DNA from: Nitrospirota bacterium
GTDB taxonomy: Bacteria; Nitrospirota; Thermodesulfovibrionia; Thermodesulfovibrionales; Magnetobacteriaceae
Assembly: GCA_015233895.1 (NCBI GenBank)
Contig: JADFXG010000006.1
Span: forward strand, 1 to 64,000
Length of the DNA: 64,000 nucleotides
Direction: 5' to 3'
In this document: piece after piece, positions 54,026 through 63,506 of the stretch
Numbering within the stretch: position 1 is the stretch's first letter
Layout: each line of letters begins with the position of its first letter
Position numbers and translations under genes: made by a program
The notes under the pieces: generated by a model
Told to the model about the DNA's origin: nothing
What the model saw: the letters and a program-made list of their open reading frames with translations, nothing else
Database searches by the model: none

Positions 54026-54565
54026 CTAAAACCCAAGCATAATCTTATTACCACCAGGGCCTGATGTACTGTCATCTTCACATACATACCCTATCAGATT
54101 ACGTCTTGGGCTGGTAGTTCCCTGAAAACACGCCATAATCAGGCTCTTACACGTTGCTCGTGTACCGGTAGTGGTTGCCGTTGTGGAAAATGTTAAAGTA
54201 CCTGCATATGCATCTGAAGTCCCCGCATCTGACGATATACTTATTGTATCCGAGCCGCCTGTTACTGTTTGACCACTAAAGGCATACTGCCTTGTAGTTT
54301 TAGAAGCAAGTGTAGTAGCAAAAGTGTTAGCTGTTCCTGTTGGATTACCGTTAGGATTTGAGCCTACCGTAAACGATACCGTTAAACTCTCTGAAGACAT
54401 ATTCGATGCTACACAGTATGTCACACCACTGGCATTAGTCTGAAAATATGGTAAATAATAATATACGTTACTTGCCTTAGCTATTTCTCCGGTTAATATT
54501 ATTGCTGATGTCAGCACTATTATCATCATTAACCCAACTGCTGCTATCGTAATATTTCTTTTCAT
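54026..54565 (-). CDS. Secreted protein sharing a domain with the neighbouring propeller protein
   Basis: 179 aa from ATG 54565, nine bases after GGGAGG. Signal peptide (VGLMMIIVLTSAIILTG), then a Thr/Ser-rich beta domain beginning YYLPYFQTNASGVTYCVASN and ending with ACFQGTTSPRRNL, VCEDDST, GPGGNKIMLGF. The next gene upstream ends in the same domain. Two conserved Cys (VTYC and CFQG/VCED region) may form disulphides. No family recognised; exported adhesive or structural role is a guess. Confidence 0.75.
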   Translation of the reverse strand: MKRNITIAAVGLMMIIVLTSAIILTGEIAKASNVYYYLPYFQTNASGVTYCVASNMSSESLTVSFTVGSNPNGNPTGTANTFATTLASKTTRQYAFSGQTVTGGSDTISISSDAGTSDAYAGTLTFSTTATTTGTRATCKSLIMACFQGTTSPRRNLIGYVCEDDSTSGPGGNKIMLGF

Positions 54566-54636
54566 AACTTGTGACCTCCCAAAATTTTTTATGCCTGAAA
54601 AACAGGCAAATAATTTATATCGTTTTCTTGATTTCA

Positions 54637-56421
54637 TTAAAATCCTGTAAGTATATTTTTACCGCCAGGTCCTATTGTGCTGTTATCTTCACAAACTAAC
54701 CCAGCTAGATTGCGCCTTGGGCTTGTAGTTCCCTGAAAACAGCTCAGAACTACACTTTTGCAATTTAAGCCTGTGTTTGAGGAGTAAAATGTGAGCGTTC
54801 CACCGTAGGATGACGCAGAACTAAGCTCTGATGACAGATCTGCCGTGTCATTCCCAAAATATACATTGTTTCCGCTAAAGGTCATCATCTTTGACATTTT
54901 ACCATAGAGCGTAGTTGTAGAAAATTCTTTTAATGCACTTGTCGGAGTTCCTGATGAATTTGCACCCATCGCAAAATAGAGCCCCGTAACACTATCAGTT
55001 GAAACATTTGATATCTCGCAGTAGGTTACATTGCTTGTATTAGTGTGGAGATATGGCAGCGAATATGTAACTGTTGATCTGCTGTTGGAAATAATGGTAG
55101 TAGCATTCACTGTTGTTGTGGTGGTAGAAGTGGTTGTTGAGACAACAGTGGCTGTTGTGGTTGTTGTTGAGCTGCCTGATGACGAATCCTTAACCGCATA
55201 AAGGTATGTATTGGATGAGCTGAAATACAGTGTACCATCTGCCCCTATTGCAGGGCAGTTTTCTGCAATGCTTGCTGAAGTTGAGTAAGTCCACAGAAGG
55301 GTTCCGTCTGATTTCAGTGCATACATTTTCCCATCTATCGCCCCCACGTAAACAGTTGCGTCAGCACCTATAACCGGTGCTGTCAGAACTCCATACTGAG
55401 TGCCTGAGGAGTCAGGATTAGTCCCTGTCTGGTACGACCACAAGGTTGCGCCAGTGCTGGAATTGAGCGCATATACCTTTCCATATCTCCCTGTGCCCGT
55501 ATAAATAATACCAGATGAGGAAAGAGCTGGTGTTAAATATTCTGCAGTGCCATCAGCCGATTGCCACAACTGTGTCCCATCTGATTGAAAAGCATTGACT
55601 CTGCCATTTCCGCTGACATATATGGTTCCGTCAGGTCCTACTACGGCACCACTTACTCTCGTAGAATCTATTTTTTTACTCCATTTGAGAGTGCCGTCGG
55701 ATGAGTTCAGTGCATAAAGAGTGCCGTCGGTCTGACTGTGAGGGTCTCCTGCTCCCACATACACACTAAGGCCGTCGGGGCTTAATGTAGGGGAGGCAAG
55801 AGGAGCTATGGAGCCTGCTGTTTTATATTTCCATTTACGGGTACCGTCAGGATTTACGGCATAGACGTATGTGTCCCTCGAACCGATATATATGGTGCCA
55901 TCGCCTCCTATGCATGGTTCCCCATAAATATTTTCTGTCGCTTCGGAAAAAGTCCATCTTGTACTCCCGGTAGATGTAAGGGCATAAAGACTAGTTCCGG
56001 CAACGGCATATACAGTGCCATCAGTAGCAACGGCCGTTGCCCCGCCGCCCCCTATGGTGGCGCTCCACCTCAGTTGCCCGTTGTCAACATTCAGAGCAAG
56101 TAATTGACTGGAGTCAAAGTTAGAATATATTGTAAGTCCGTCATTGCTTATGCTGGGGGTGTTGGGCGGTACGTCTGAACTAGTACTGCTACTCTTATAA
56201 CTCCATTTCAACGTATTGGTTTGTGGTCCGTTATAAGCGCTCTGCCCTGTATGCTGTGCATCGTGATGAAACATAGACCATGGGCTTGAAGTGCTACTAT
56301 ATGTTACATCAGTGTCAAAGACAAACAGACTGCATAAAACAGCCACTGCAAAAAGAGAAATATCTCTTCTCGCATAACGGTACAGTTGTTTAAAAGAACG
56401 TTCTAAATAGTTAAATTTCAT
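54637..56421 (-). CDS. Secreted PQQ-type beta-propeller with a C-terminal FQGTTSPRRN domain
   Basis: 594 aa, AAGGGG before the ATG. N-terminal signal (ISLFAVAVLCSLFVF). Residues about 45-400 hold repeated blades of the form GTxYALNxxxGxxxW (YAVNPDGTRKWKYK; YALNSSDGTLKWSK), an outer-surface PQQ/BamB-like propeller. A Thr/Ser linker of about 30 residues (SSTTTTTATVVSTTTS) precedes a 160-residue domain (YSLPYLHTNTSNVTYCEISN ... CFQGTTSPRRNL ... GPGGKNILTGF) that is paralogous to the protein at 54026-54565. No PQQ-ligand set was checked, so dehydrogenase activity is not claimed. Confidence 0.85.
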   Translation of the reverse strand: MKFNYLERSFKQLYRYARRDISLFAVAVLCSLFVFDTDVTYSSTSSPWSMFHHDAQHTGQSAYNGPQTNTLKWSYKSSSTSSDVPPNTPSISNDGLTIYSNFDSSQLLALNVDNGQLRWSATIGGGGATAVATDGTVYAVAGTSLYALTSTGSTRWTFSEATENIYGEPCIGGDGTIYIGSRDTYVYAVNPDGTRKWKYKTAGSIAPLASPTLSPDGLSVYVGAGDPHSQTDGTLYALNSSDGTLKWSKKIDSTRVSGAVVGPDGTIYVSGNGRVNAFQSDGTQLWQSADGTAEYLTPALSSSGIIYTGTGRYGKVYALNSSTGATLWSYQTGTNPDSSGTQYGVLTAPVIGADATVYVGAIDGKMYALKSDGTLLWTYSTSASIAENCPAIGADGTLYFSSSNTYLYAVKDSSSGSSTTTTTATVVSTTTSTTTTTVNATTIISNSRSTVTYSLPYLHTNTSNVTYCEISNVSTDSVTGLYFAMGANSSGTPTSALKEFSTTTLYGKMSKMMTFSGNNVYFGNDTADLSSELSSASSYGGTLTFYSSNTGLNCKSVVLSCFQGTTSPRRNLAGLVCEDNSTIGPGGKNILTGF

Positions 56422-56715
56422 TTAATCGCCCCTTTGTAAAGACCACTTAAACGTGGAACTAAGATATAACCTCCTAAGAAGTTATTTACTGTGTTAATAA
56501 AAGTGCCAGGCATTCTTACGTCATAATCCTAAATCTTCGCGTTAGAGATAGATGTAACTGTCAATTGCGCTTTTTTTTTGAGAGAAAGATAAAACACCTA
56601 AGCATAATATCACCTTAATGTAATGGAAACAAGTCAGATTGTTAACACAAGTGTAGCACATGTTAAAAAATTAATCAAGAAAGAAATTATTTTTAGCAAG
56701 GATTTCTGGTCAATC

Positions 56716-56745
56716 TTGACAGTGGCAGCTGCTAAACGATACAAT
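56716..56745 (+). promoter_or_regulatory. Promoter at the start of the DUF5618 gene
   Basis: TTGACA (56716-56721), 18-base spacer, TACAAT (56740-56745). Transcription would begin within 1-3 bases of the ATG at 56751, leaving almost no leader. The rest of 56422-56715 has no gene that I can see. Confidence 0.55.
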
Positions 56746-56750
56746 ACACT

Positions 56751-57167
56751 ATGATACAACACACTAAAACGCATACACCTGGGGAGGCTTTCAGGTATTT
56801 AGCTAATGCCCGGGAGATATTAAGCAAGTCTTCGATAGAGGGGAATATTTACCTCGACAAGAAGCCCGTGCGAGAGGCGTTTGGTACAGCTTATTTAGCA
56901 ATTTTGGAGGCGATTAACGAATATCTGCTTGAGCATGGCATATCGGAAAAAAAACTCCCAAAATCAGTTGATGGCTACAGGGAAGCTCTCCAGAAGCATG
57001 TTGCCATACACAACGGTAAGCTAATGAGGGAATTTAACAGTCTCTATGATGCTCTCCACATTGCAGGTTATTACAGAGGATTGCTAACTGAAACAAACGC
57101 TGTGAAGGAATACCTAAAAGCCACAGAGTTATTTATAAAAAAGATAATACCTCAAGCAGCACCTTAA
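56751..57167 (+). CDS. DUF5618 family protein
   Basis: 138 aa. EAFRYLANAREILSKSSIEG, YLDKKPVREAFGTAYLAIL, LPKSVDGYREALQKH and the ALHIAGYYRGLL end are the four-helix pattern of DUF5618 (HEPN-like). HEPN-type proteins often accompany nucleotidyltransferases as RNases, but no partner is present here. The expected Arg-x4-6-His motif was not evident. It may be leaderless: the promoter abuts the ATG and no ribosome site is visible. Confidence 0.75.
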   Translation: MIQHTKTHTPGEAFRYLANAREILSKSSIEGNIYLDKKPVREAFGTAYLAILEAINEYLLEHGISEKKLPKSVDGYREALQKHVAIHNGKLMREFNSLYDALHIAGYYRGLLTETNAVKEYLKATELFIKKIIPQAAP

Positions 57168-57249
57168 TTATCATCGATATTAACGATAGCTTACATAAGC
57201 GCTTCTGCTGCATTACAAATAACGAGTTCTTTAGCAGCAATCCCCTACA

Positions 57250-59901
57250 CTATTCCTCCGGCACAAACTCAGCTACATCAACTTTGGAAAAGCGCATCAT
57301 TCCTCCAATGTAATCAACCTCCACGGTGTCGCCGTCTGTAACAGTATGTTCAATAATTTTCATTGCAAGCGGATTAAGAATCTCTGTTTGAAGCACACGC
57401 TTTAACGGCCTTGCACCATACACCGCATCATAGCCGTTCTCGGCAATCGCCTCTTTGGCTAAGTCTGTGAGAATTATATCTATTTGCTTGTTTTTCAGGT
57501 ACTTTCTCATCCGGTAAAGCTGAATATCCACAATTTTTTTGATAAGCTCCTTACTCAGCGGGTTAAACACTATAATATCATCAACCCTGTTGAGAAATTC
57601 CGGCTTAAAATGCTCCCTCAAATCCTCCATGACTTTAGCTACAATCTCTGAATTCTCATCCGGACTCCAATACGACTCCGGATGAAGGTACTTGTCTTCA
57701 AGAAACTCCACTATATGGCGGCTCCCAATATTAGAGGTCATTATGATAAGAGCGTTTCTAAAGTCAACCGATCTGCCCTGGCCATCCGTTAGGCGTCCAT
57801 CATCAAGTACCTGTAACAGCACGTTAAACACGTCCTGATGAGCCTTCTCAATCTCATCAAAGAGAACTACAGAGTACGGTTTTCTTCTTATTGCCTCAGT
57901 AAGCTGGCCACCCTCATCATAGCCGACGTATCCGGGAGGCGCTCCAATAAGTCTTGAGATTGAATGTTTTTCCTGGTATTCACCCATATCTATGCGCACC
58001 ATTGCATTTTCATCGTCAAAGAGAAACTCTGCAAGCGCTTTTGCAAGCTCTGTCTTGCCTACTCCTGTAGGGCCCAAAAATATAAATGAACCGACTGGCC
58101 GGTTGGGGTCCTGAATGCCTGCACGTGCTCGCCTTATGGCGTTGGATATTTTAGCTACCGCCTCGTTTTGTCCCACAACACGGAGTCTAAGCCTGTCTTC
58201 CATATGAAGGAGTTTGTCAGTTTCAGCTTCAAGCATTCTGGTAACTGGAATAGACGTCCATTTTGCAACGACTCTGGCAATGTCCTCCTCTGTAACCACA
58301 TCGGTTATCATTTTATTATCTGTCTGCCAGAGTTGTAGTTTTTGAGTCTCAGCATCGAGAGCTTTATTGAGCTCTATAAGTTTTCCGTACTTTAGCTCAG
58401 CGGCACGTGCCAAATTGGCATCTCTTTCAGCATTTTCCGCCTCAATACGTGTTACGTCTATTTCCCCTTTGAGTCTCCGGATATTTGTATTTATATCCTT
58501 TTCACCCATCCACTTTGCTTTAAGCGCGGTACGTTTTTCATCTAAGTCTGCATACTCACGGTTAATCTTTTCAAGCTGTTCCGCACCCTCTTTGGATGGA
58601 TCGTTAAGGAGCGCCTGGCGCTCTACCTCAAGCTGCCTTGCCCGCCGCTGCATCTCATCCAGCTCCGCAGGCATACTGTCTATCTCCATTCTCAACTTAG
58701 AAGCGGCCTCATCTATCAGGTCAATTGCCTTATCCGGAAGGAATCTGTCCGCTATGTAGCGCTGAGAAAGCGTGGCTGCGGCAATCAGGGCAGAGTCCTT
58801 AAACTTCACCCCGTGGTGTATCTCGTATCTTTCCTTAAGGCCTCTGAGAATTGAGATTGTCTCTGATACTGAGGGCTGCTTAATTAAAATTGGTTGAAAC
58901 CGCCGCTGCAGTGCGGCATCCTTTTCAATGTACTTTCTGTACTCATTCAGTGTGGTAGCGCCTACACAGCGAAACTCGCCTCTGGAGAGGGCAGGTTTAA
59001 GCATATTAGAGGCATCCATAGCGCCCTCAGCGGCCCCCGCGCCAACCAATGTGTGTAACTCATCAATAAACATTATTACACCGCCCTCGGATTCCTCAAC
59101 CTCTTTTAAGACGGCCTTAAGCCTGTCCTCAAACTCCCCTCTGAACTTTGAACCCGCTATCAGTGCACCCAGGTCAAGGGCTGCCACTTTTTTGTCTTTA
59201 AGAGGCTCCGGGACATCCCCGTCTATTATTCTGAGAGCCAGTCCCTCGGCAACCGCTGTTTTGCCTACACCGGCCTCCCCTATTAAAATCGGATTGTTCT
59301 TGGTGCGACGCGCAAGCACCTGTATGACCCGCCGGATTTCCTCATCTCTGCCTATCACCGGATCAAGTTTGCCTCGTCTGGCAAGCTCAGTTAAATCCCG
59401 GCTGTATTTTTTCAGTGCCTGATACTTTTCCTCAGGGCTTCGGTCTGACACACTGCTGTGCCCGCGCACGGCCTGCATAGCTGTTAAAAAGTCTTCTGCA
59501 GTAACGCCGTGTTTTTTGAGTAACTCGGAGGCTGCACCGCCTTTGAGTATTATCCCATGCATAATGTGCTCTACACTTACGTACTCATCACCAAAGTGAG
59601 CGGCTTGATTAAAGGCCTCATCCAAAGACTCCTTAAACCGCACCGATACATACGTTTGCCCAAACGGAGTTGAGCCGCTGACTTTAGGAAATCTCTCCAC
59701 TGCCTCTTGTGTTGCCTTTATTAAATCTCCGGTGTTCACACCGAGCTTCAGGAGAATCTGATTAACAGTACCCTCTTTGTCTGACAAAAGCGCAAGAAGC
59801 AGATGCTCTGGGTTAAGCTCCTGATTGCCGTACTTCTCCGCTGCTTTTTGAGACTGCGCCAGTGCCTCCTGGCTTTTCACTGTCAATTTATCCAGTGTCA
59901 T
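57250..59901 (-). CDS. clpB: ATP-dependent disaggregase ClpB
   Basis: 883 aa, slightly over the usual 860. N domain with [20 protein letters not shown], first AAA module [15 protein letters not shown], a coiled-coil middle domain ([15 protein letters not shown] through [12 protein letters not shown]), second AAA module [19 protein letters not shown] and the C-terminal [13 protein letters not shown]. It rescues aggregated proteins with DnaK. The start overlaps hspR by 4 nt. Last gene of dnaJ2-hspR-clpB. Confidence 0.98.
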   Translation of the reverse strand: MTLDKLTVKSQEALAQSQKAAEKYGNQELNPEHLLLALLSDKEGTVNQILLKLGVNTGDLIKATQEAVERFPKVSGSTPFGQTYVSVRFKESLDEAFNQAAHFGDEYVSVEHIMHGIILKGGAASELLKKHGVTAEDFLTAMQAVRGHSSVSDRSPEEKYQALKKYSRDLTELARRGKLDPVIGRDEEIRRVIQVLARRTKNNPILIGEAGVGKTAVAEGLALRIIDGDVPEPLKDKKVAALDLGALIAGSKFRGEFEDRLKAVLKEVEESEGGVIMFIDELHTLVGAGAAEGAMDASNMLKPALSRGEFRCVGATTLNEYRKYIEKDAALQRRFQPILIKQPSVSETISILRGLKERYEIHHGVKFKDSALIAAATLSQRYIADRFLPDKAIDLIDEAASKLRMEIDSMPAELDEMQRRARQLEVERQALLNDPSKEGAEQLEKINREYADLDEKRTALKAKWMGEKDINTNIRRLKGEIDVTRIEAENAERDANLARAAELKYGKLIELNKALDAETQKLQLWQTDNKMITDVVTEEDIARVVAKWTSIPVTRMLEAETDKLLHMEDRLRLRVVGQNEAVAKISNAIRRARAGIQDPNRPVGSFIFLGPTGVGKTELAKALAEFLFDDENAMVRIDMGEYQEKHSISRLIGAPPGYVGYDEGGQLTEAIRRKPYSVVLFDEIEKAHQDVFNVLLQVLDDGRLTDGQGRSVDFRNALIIMTSNIGSRHIVEFLEDKYLHPESYWSPDENSEIVAKVMEDLREHFKPEFLNRVDDIIVFNPLSKELIKKIVDIQLYRMRKYLKNKQIDIILTDLAKEAIAENGYDAVYGARPLKRVLQTEILNPLAMKIIEHTVTDGDTVEVDYIGGMMRFSKVDVAEFVPEE

Positions 59902-60248
59902 TTTACCTCCTGCAGAACCCTCTTTAACCTCTCCTGTAGTTCCCTCTTATAGTCATCCTCAAGGCATACCATAAACTGTTCCATCTCGTCCTGAAATGCT
60001 TGCATCCGCCGCCTCATAGGAAGTATAATCTCAAGGCCTGCCTTATTGACCCCCAGATTTTTGGTCAAATTAAGAATAAACGACAGCTCATCTATATCGT
60101 CATCCGAATACATCCGCTGCTTATTTGACCTTGTAGGGGCAATAAACCCTTCCCGTTCATAAAGTCTGAGAGTCTGGGGATGCACTCCAAGCATCTCGGC
60201 CACAACACTTATAACATAAAGCGGGCGATCTTTGTCTTTAGTAAACAT
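59898..60248 (-). CDS. hspR: MerR-type heat-shock repressor HspR
   Basis: 116 aa, one MerR-type winged helix: [30 protein letters not shown], the [15 protein letters not shown] wing, then a short coiled coil ([15 protein letters not shown]). Known HspR proteins repress dnaK/clpB operons and use DnaK as corepressor. The gene order dnaJ-hspR-clpB agrees. No HAIR operator (CTTGAGT-N7-ACTCAAG) was seen upstream, so its site here may differ. Confidence 0.94.
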   Translation of the reverse strand: MFTKDKDRPLYVISVVAEMLGVHPQTLRLYEREGFIAPTRSNKQRMYSDDDIDELSFILNLTKNLGVNKAGLEIILPMRRRMQAFQDEMEQFMVCLEDDYKRELQERLKRVLQEVK

Positions 60249-61273
60249 TACTCTTTCACCATCCCATTGCGTGGATTTTCCTTATAAAGAGCATCAAGCC
60301 GGCGCACCAATTCCTTGTCAGTTTCAGATAGCTCGGTTGGGACGACAACTTTGATTACGGCGTACAAATCGCCTGTGCCGCCACTTTGTGGGCATGGCAT
60401 ACCTTTGCCCTTAAGCTTAAATGTTTTGCCGGTTTGAGAGCCCTCAGGCAGTGTCATCATAGATGTGCCATTAAGTGAGGGGACTTCGATTTTTGCGCCA
60501 AGGGCTGCCTCAACAACTGTCACAGGGACGTCAACATAGAGGTCATCGCCTTTTCTGGTAAACAGTTTGTGAAGCAGCACGTTAAGCTCAATGACGATAT
60601 CTCCGGCCTCTCCGCCTCCTGTGCCAAGTGCGCCTTTGCTCTTAAGACGCACCTTAGAGCCCTGAGATACCCCCGGTGGAATCTTAACCTTTATGTTTTC
60701 GTTAGCATGTGTGCTCCCTGTGCCGTTACAAACGCGGCAAGGTGTTTTGTTTTTCCTACCCGTGCCGCCACAATTCTTACATGGCGCATCTCGTCTTAAA
60801 TTCAGGGATTTAGTCACTCCGGTAAATGCCTCTTCAAGGGTAAGAGTAAGATTAGTTGCAATGTCAGTGCCGCGGGAAAACATCGAGGCTGAACCGGAGG
60901 GTCTTTCCTGAAATCCAAAGAGCTCTGAAAAAATATCGCCAAAGCCTCCGAAATCAAAATTTGCACCAGCACGTTTGTCTGTAAAGCCTCTAAAACCCCC
61001 TGTAAAATTGTTACCGGCAGCTCTGTCAAAACCGCCCTGGAAACCAAACGGGTTTGTCCTCATGTTGTCATACTCAGTGCGTTTCTTAGGGTCGCCAAGG
61101 GTGTCATAGGCCTCGCTGATTTCCTTAAACTTTGCCTCAGAGGCTTTATTTTCAGGGTTAAGGTCAGGGTGATATTTCCGGGCAAGCTTTCGGAATGATT
61201 TTTTTATCTCCTCGGCAGTTGCCTTCTTCCCAACTCCTAATAAGTCGTAATAGTCTTTTGTTCCTGTTGCCAT
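60248..61273 (-). CDS. DnaJ-family co-chaperone with one zinc site (second dnaJ)
   Basis: 341 aa. J domain [20 protein letters not shown] with HPD, a Gly/Phe-rich linker, only two CxxCxGxG repeats ([16 protein letters not shown]) where a full DnaJ has four, then the C-terminal beta domains ([19 protein letters not shown]). It thus differs from the dnaJ at 36496 and is a CbpA/type-II-like hybrid. First gene of the HspR operon; it abuts hspR by one base. Confidence 0.93.
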   Translation of the reverse strand: MATGTKDYYDLLGVGKKATAEEIKKSFRKLARKYHPDLNPENKASEAKFKEISEAYDTLGDPKKRTEYDNMRTNPFGFQGGFDRAAGNNFTGGFRGFTDKRAGANFDFGGFGDIFSELFGFQERPSGSASMFSRGTDIATNLTLTLEEAFTGVTKSLNLRRDAPCKNCGGTGRKNKTPCRVCNGTGSTHANENIKVKIPPGVSQGSKVRLKSKGALGTGGGEAGDIVIELNVLLHKLFTRKGDDLYVDVPVTVVEAALGAKIEVPSLNGTSMMTLPEGSQTGKTFKLKGKGMPCPQSGGTGDLYAVIKVVVPTELSETDKELVRRLDALYKENPRNGMVKE

Positions 61274-61310
61274 ATCTTATCAATCCTCATATCATATATT
61301 TACTGTTCTT

Positions 61311-61339
61311 ATTATAATACTTTATATGAGTCATGTCAA
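61311..61339 (-). promoter_or_regulatory. Promoter of the dnaJ2-hspR-clpB operon with an overlapping inverted repeat
   Basis: TTGACA (61339-61334), 17-base spacer, TATAAT (61316-61311) on the minus strand. The arms ATACTT and AAGTAT (61318-61344) frame the -35 and spacer with 15 bases between them, a possible operator. Leader about 30 nt. Confidence 0.75.
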
Positions 61340-61453
61340 GTATCTTTCATAGGTTTGTATAATGATTTTTTAAGGAGAGGCAATTAGTGTACTTTACAGT
61401 GAGGCAAAAAATGTTATTATGTTAGTATAATTGAAGTGAGGGACTGATATAAA

Positions 61454-62515
61454 ATGACGAAAAAAGGCATAAAAAAATTAAAAATCAGGCGTCTAAAGAT
61501 TATAAATTTTAAGGCGATTGATTTTATAGAAATAGAATTCCCTAAACCAATAATTAAGAATGAACCGGATGTTTTTGTTATGGGTAGCATTAATGGCCTC
61601 GGAAAGACCTCTATACTGGAGGCCTGCACTCTTTTAGTTTTAGCCATTACCGGTGGAATAAAGCTCAGAAATAGAGGCCCTTTTGAATTCCCTATTAATT
61701 TCTTTGATTTATTGATACGTTCAGGTTCAGATAAAGCTGTTATAGAGGCTGATGTAGAAATAAACAATAAAGTGCAATTAGTAAGTTTAACATTACACAC
61801 AAATGGGAAAATAGATATAGACCATCCTAATGCTGTTAGTGCCAATAAAGATGGAAATGTTGAAATGTATGACTATTTTATTCATACTTTAGCTGGCTAC
61901 TCTAATGAACCCTTATTATTTTCTTACTTTATGTATTTTCATAGTTACAGAAAAGTACAGGAGGGGAGAATACCGTTAGGAATGATAGTGGACCGTGAAG
62001 AACGAGATGAGCATATTCCACGATTAAGGCCTTTTTACAGAAAGCCGTTAAAAAGCATTTTTAAGGGTGAGGTACTGAAAGCTTTTATAGGAGGAGCTAA
62101 TCTTGTTGAAACTCTTGACCCTAAGGATTCATCAGCTGTGTTAATAAAACTTAACAATCTGCTTAAAAATTATGCTAAAGGTACAATTGAAAAACTCACT
62201 GCTGATGCCGATAGTACAGTTGACTTCAGAGTAACTCCAGTAAACGGCGGTAAGTCTTTTGCTTTTGATGGTTTGAGTTCAGGGCAAAAGGAAATCATAT
62301 CCACGTTGTTTTTAATTTGGCATTATACACAGAATTCATCGGCTGTTGTTTTGATAGACGAACCTGAATTACACCTTAATCACGAGTGGCATAGAAATTT
62401 TATAGGACAACTAAATATCATGGCTCCAAATAACCAATATATTATAGCAACTCATTCTGAGGATATTGCTGACTCGGTAGATAAGAACAGACGGATAATA
62501 CTGCGACACAGCTAA
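61454..62515 (+). CDS. AAA ATPase of an AriA-like/OLD-like type
   Basis: 353 aa. The N-terminus KLKIRRLKIINFKAID is typical of SMC/RecF-like ATPases; Walker A is GSINGLGKTS with Lys51, signature GLSSGQKEII, Walker B AVVLIDEPELHLN near residue 305, and H-loop IIATHSED. That is a complete ABC/AAA_15-type cassette without long coiled coil. It is followed after 9 nt by a DUF4435 protein. In PARIS antiphage systems AriA (AAA_15) holds AriB (DUF4435, TOPRIM-like) inactive until a phage anti-restriction protein is sensed. GAGGG lies about 12 bases before the ATG. Confidence 0.88.
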   Translation: MTKKGIKKLKIRRLKIINFKAIDFIEIEFPKPIIKNEPDVFVMGSINGLGKTSILEACTLLVLAITGGIKLRNRGPFEFPINFFDLLIRSGSDKAVIEADVEINNKVQLVSLTLHTNGKIDIDHPNAVSANKDGNVEMYDYFIHTLAGYSNEPLLFSYFMYFHSYRKVQEGRIPLGMIVDREERDEHIPRLRPFYRKPLKSIFKGEVLKAFIGGANLVETLDPKDSSAVLIKLNNLLKNYAKGTIEKLTADADSTVDFRVTPVNGGKSFAFDGLSSGQKEIISTLFLIWHYTQNSSAVVLIDEPELHLNHEWHRNFIGQLNIMAPNNQYIIATHSEDIADSVDKNRRIILRHS

Positions 62516-62524
62516 ACTGATTAG

Positions 62525-63400
62525 ATGGTTACAGTAGAAAAAAATGTAAGCGCCGAGGCATTCAAACAAAAAGGGGAACATACTCTTTTTGTAGAGGGCG
62601 AAGAGAATTCCATTGATCCACAGGTGATTTCCAAGTTATTACATGATATAGTCAGAGTAAAACCATTAGGGGCTTCTCCTTATATAAAAAGTGTGGCAGA
62701 CGCCATGTATAAACATCATCCCAAGTACTACTTCTTAATTGACAGAGACCATTATGATGACGCTTTTATTGAAGAGCGCTGGAGTAATTTCCCTGACCCC
62801 AACTTTTCAAATTTACTTGTATGGCCCCGACGAGAAATCGAAAACTACTTTATAATCCCTGATTATATAAAACAGTCTGAATATTTGAGCGTATCGTTTG
62901 ACGAACTGGAAAATTGTATTATAAAACTTTGCAATGAGAGGATTTTCATAGACTCTGCAAATTTAGTTATTTTAGATATAAGAGAGAACTTTAAACAAAC
63001 AGAGATTAAACTGTTTGAAAAAAAAGATGATTTTAAGACTAATGACGATGCAATAGAAAAACTATCTGGATTGAATAGTTTTAATAAATTTAAAGATAAG
63101 ATTTCTGAAAAAACATCAGAAAATTATCTTAAAAATAAATATGAAGAATTTTACAATCTTATTACAGGTGGAGACGGTAAATTAGAATTTAATACGGGGA
63201 AATGGCTTGAGCTGATAAAGGGAAAAGAAGTTTTGCCATCTGTTAGAACTACGTGTTTTAATGGAAAAGCTATTAAAGAAATTCCTCAAAAAGAAAGACT
63301 GAAAACTGTTACTAAAGATCTTGTAACGAAGCCAATAAAAGACCAGCCTCATGATTTCCAAAGACTTTATGAATTAATCTCAAAACAAATAGATAGATAG
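62525..63400 (+). CDS. DUF4435 (TOPRIM-like) protein, AriB-like
   Basis: 291 aa. HTLFVEGEENSID supplies Glu24/Glu26, YYFLIDRDHYDD supplies Asp73/Asp75, and WPRREIENYFI follows, which is the acidic core of DUF4435. The family forms the TOPRIM-type nuclease effector AriB of PARIS. The C-terminal half is Lys/Glu-rich and helical. Start: ATG 62525, 10 nt after the ATPase stop; coupled expression likely. The system label rests on domain order, size and spacing, not on proven relatedness. Confidence 0.85.
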   Translation: MVTVEKNVSAEAFKQKGEHTLFVEGEENSIDPQVISKLLHDIVRVKPLGASPYIKSVADAMYKHHPKYYFLIDRDHYDDAFIEERWSNFPDPNFSNLLVWPRREIENYFIIPDYIKQSEYLSVSFDELENCIIKLCNERIFIDSANLVILDIRENFKQTEIKLFEKKDDFKTNDDAIEKLSGLNSFNKFKDKISEKTSENYLKNKYEEFYNLITGGDGKLEFNTGKWLELIKGKEVLPSVRTTCFNGKAIKEIPQKERLKTVTKDLVTKPIKDQPHDFQRLYELISKQIDR

Positions 63401-63506
63401 ATAAACTTCACTTAGTTCTCTATTAAAAAAGAATCTTTACAAGCACCTGTTATATATTATAGAATTTTAAGAGGGTTCCAATAAAAAAAAATGGCAGGAG
63501 GTTTAT

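Noticed and set aside
61274-61440. HAIR operator for HspR
   Set aside because: Only a partial CTTGA and ACTCAT with wrong spacing is present.
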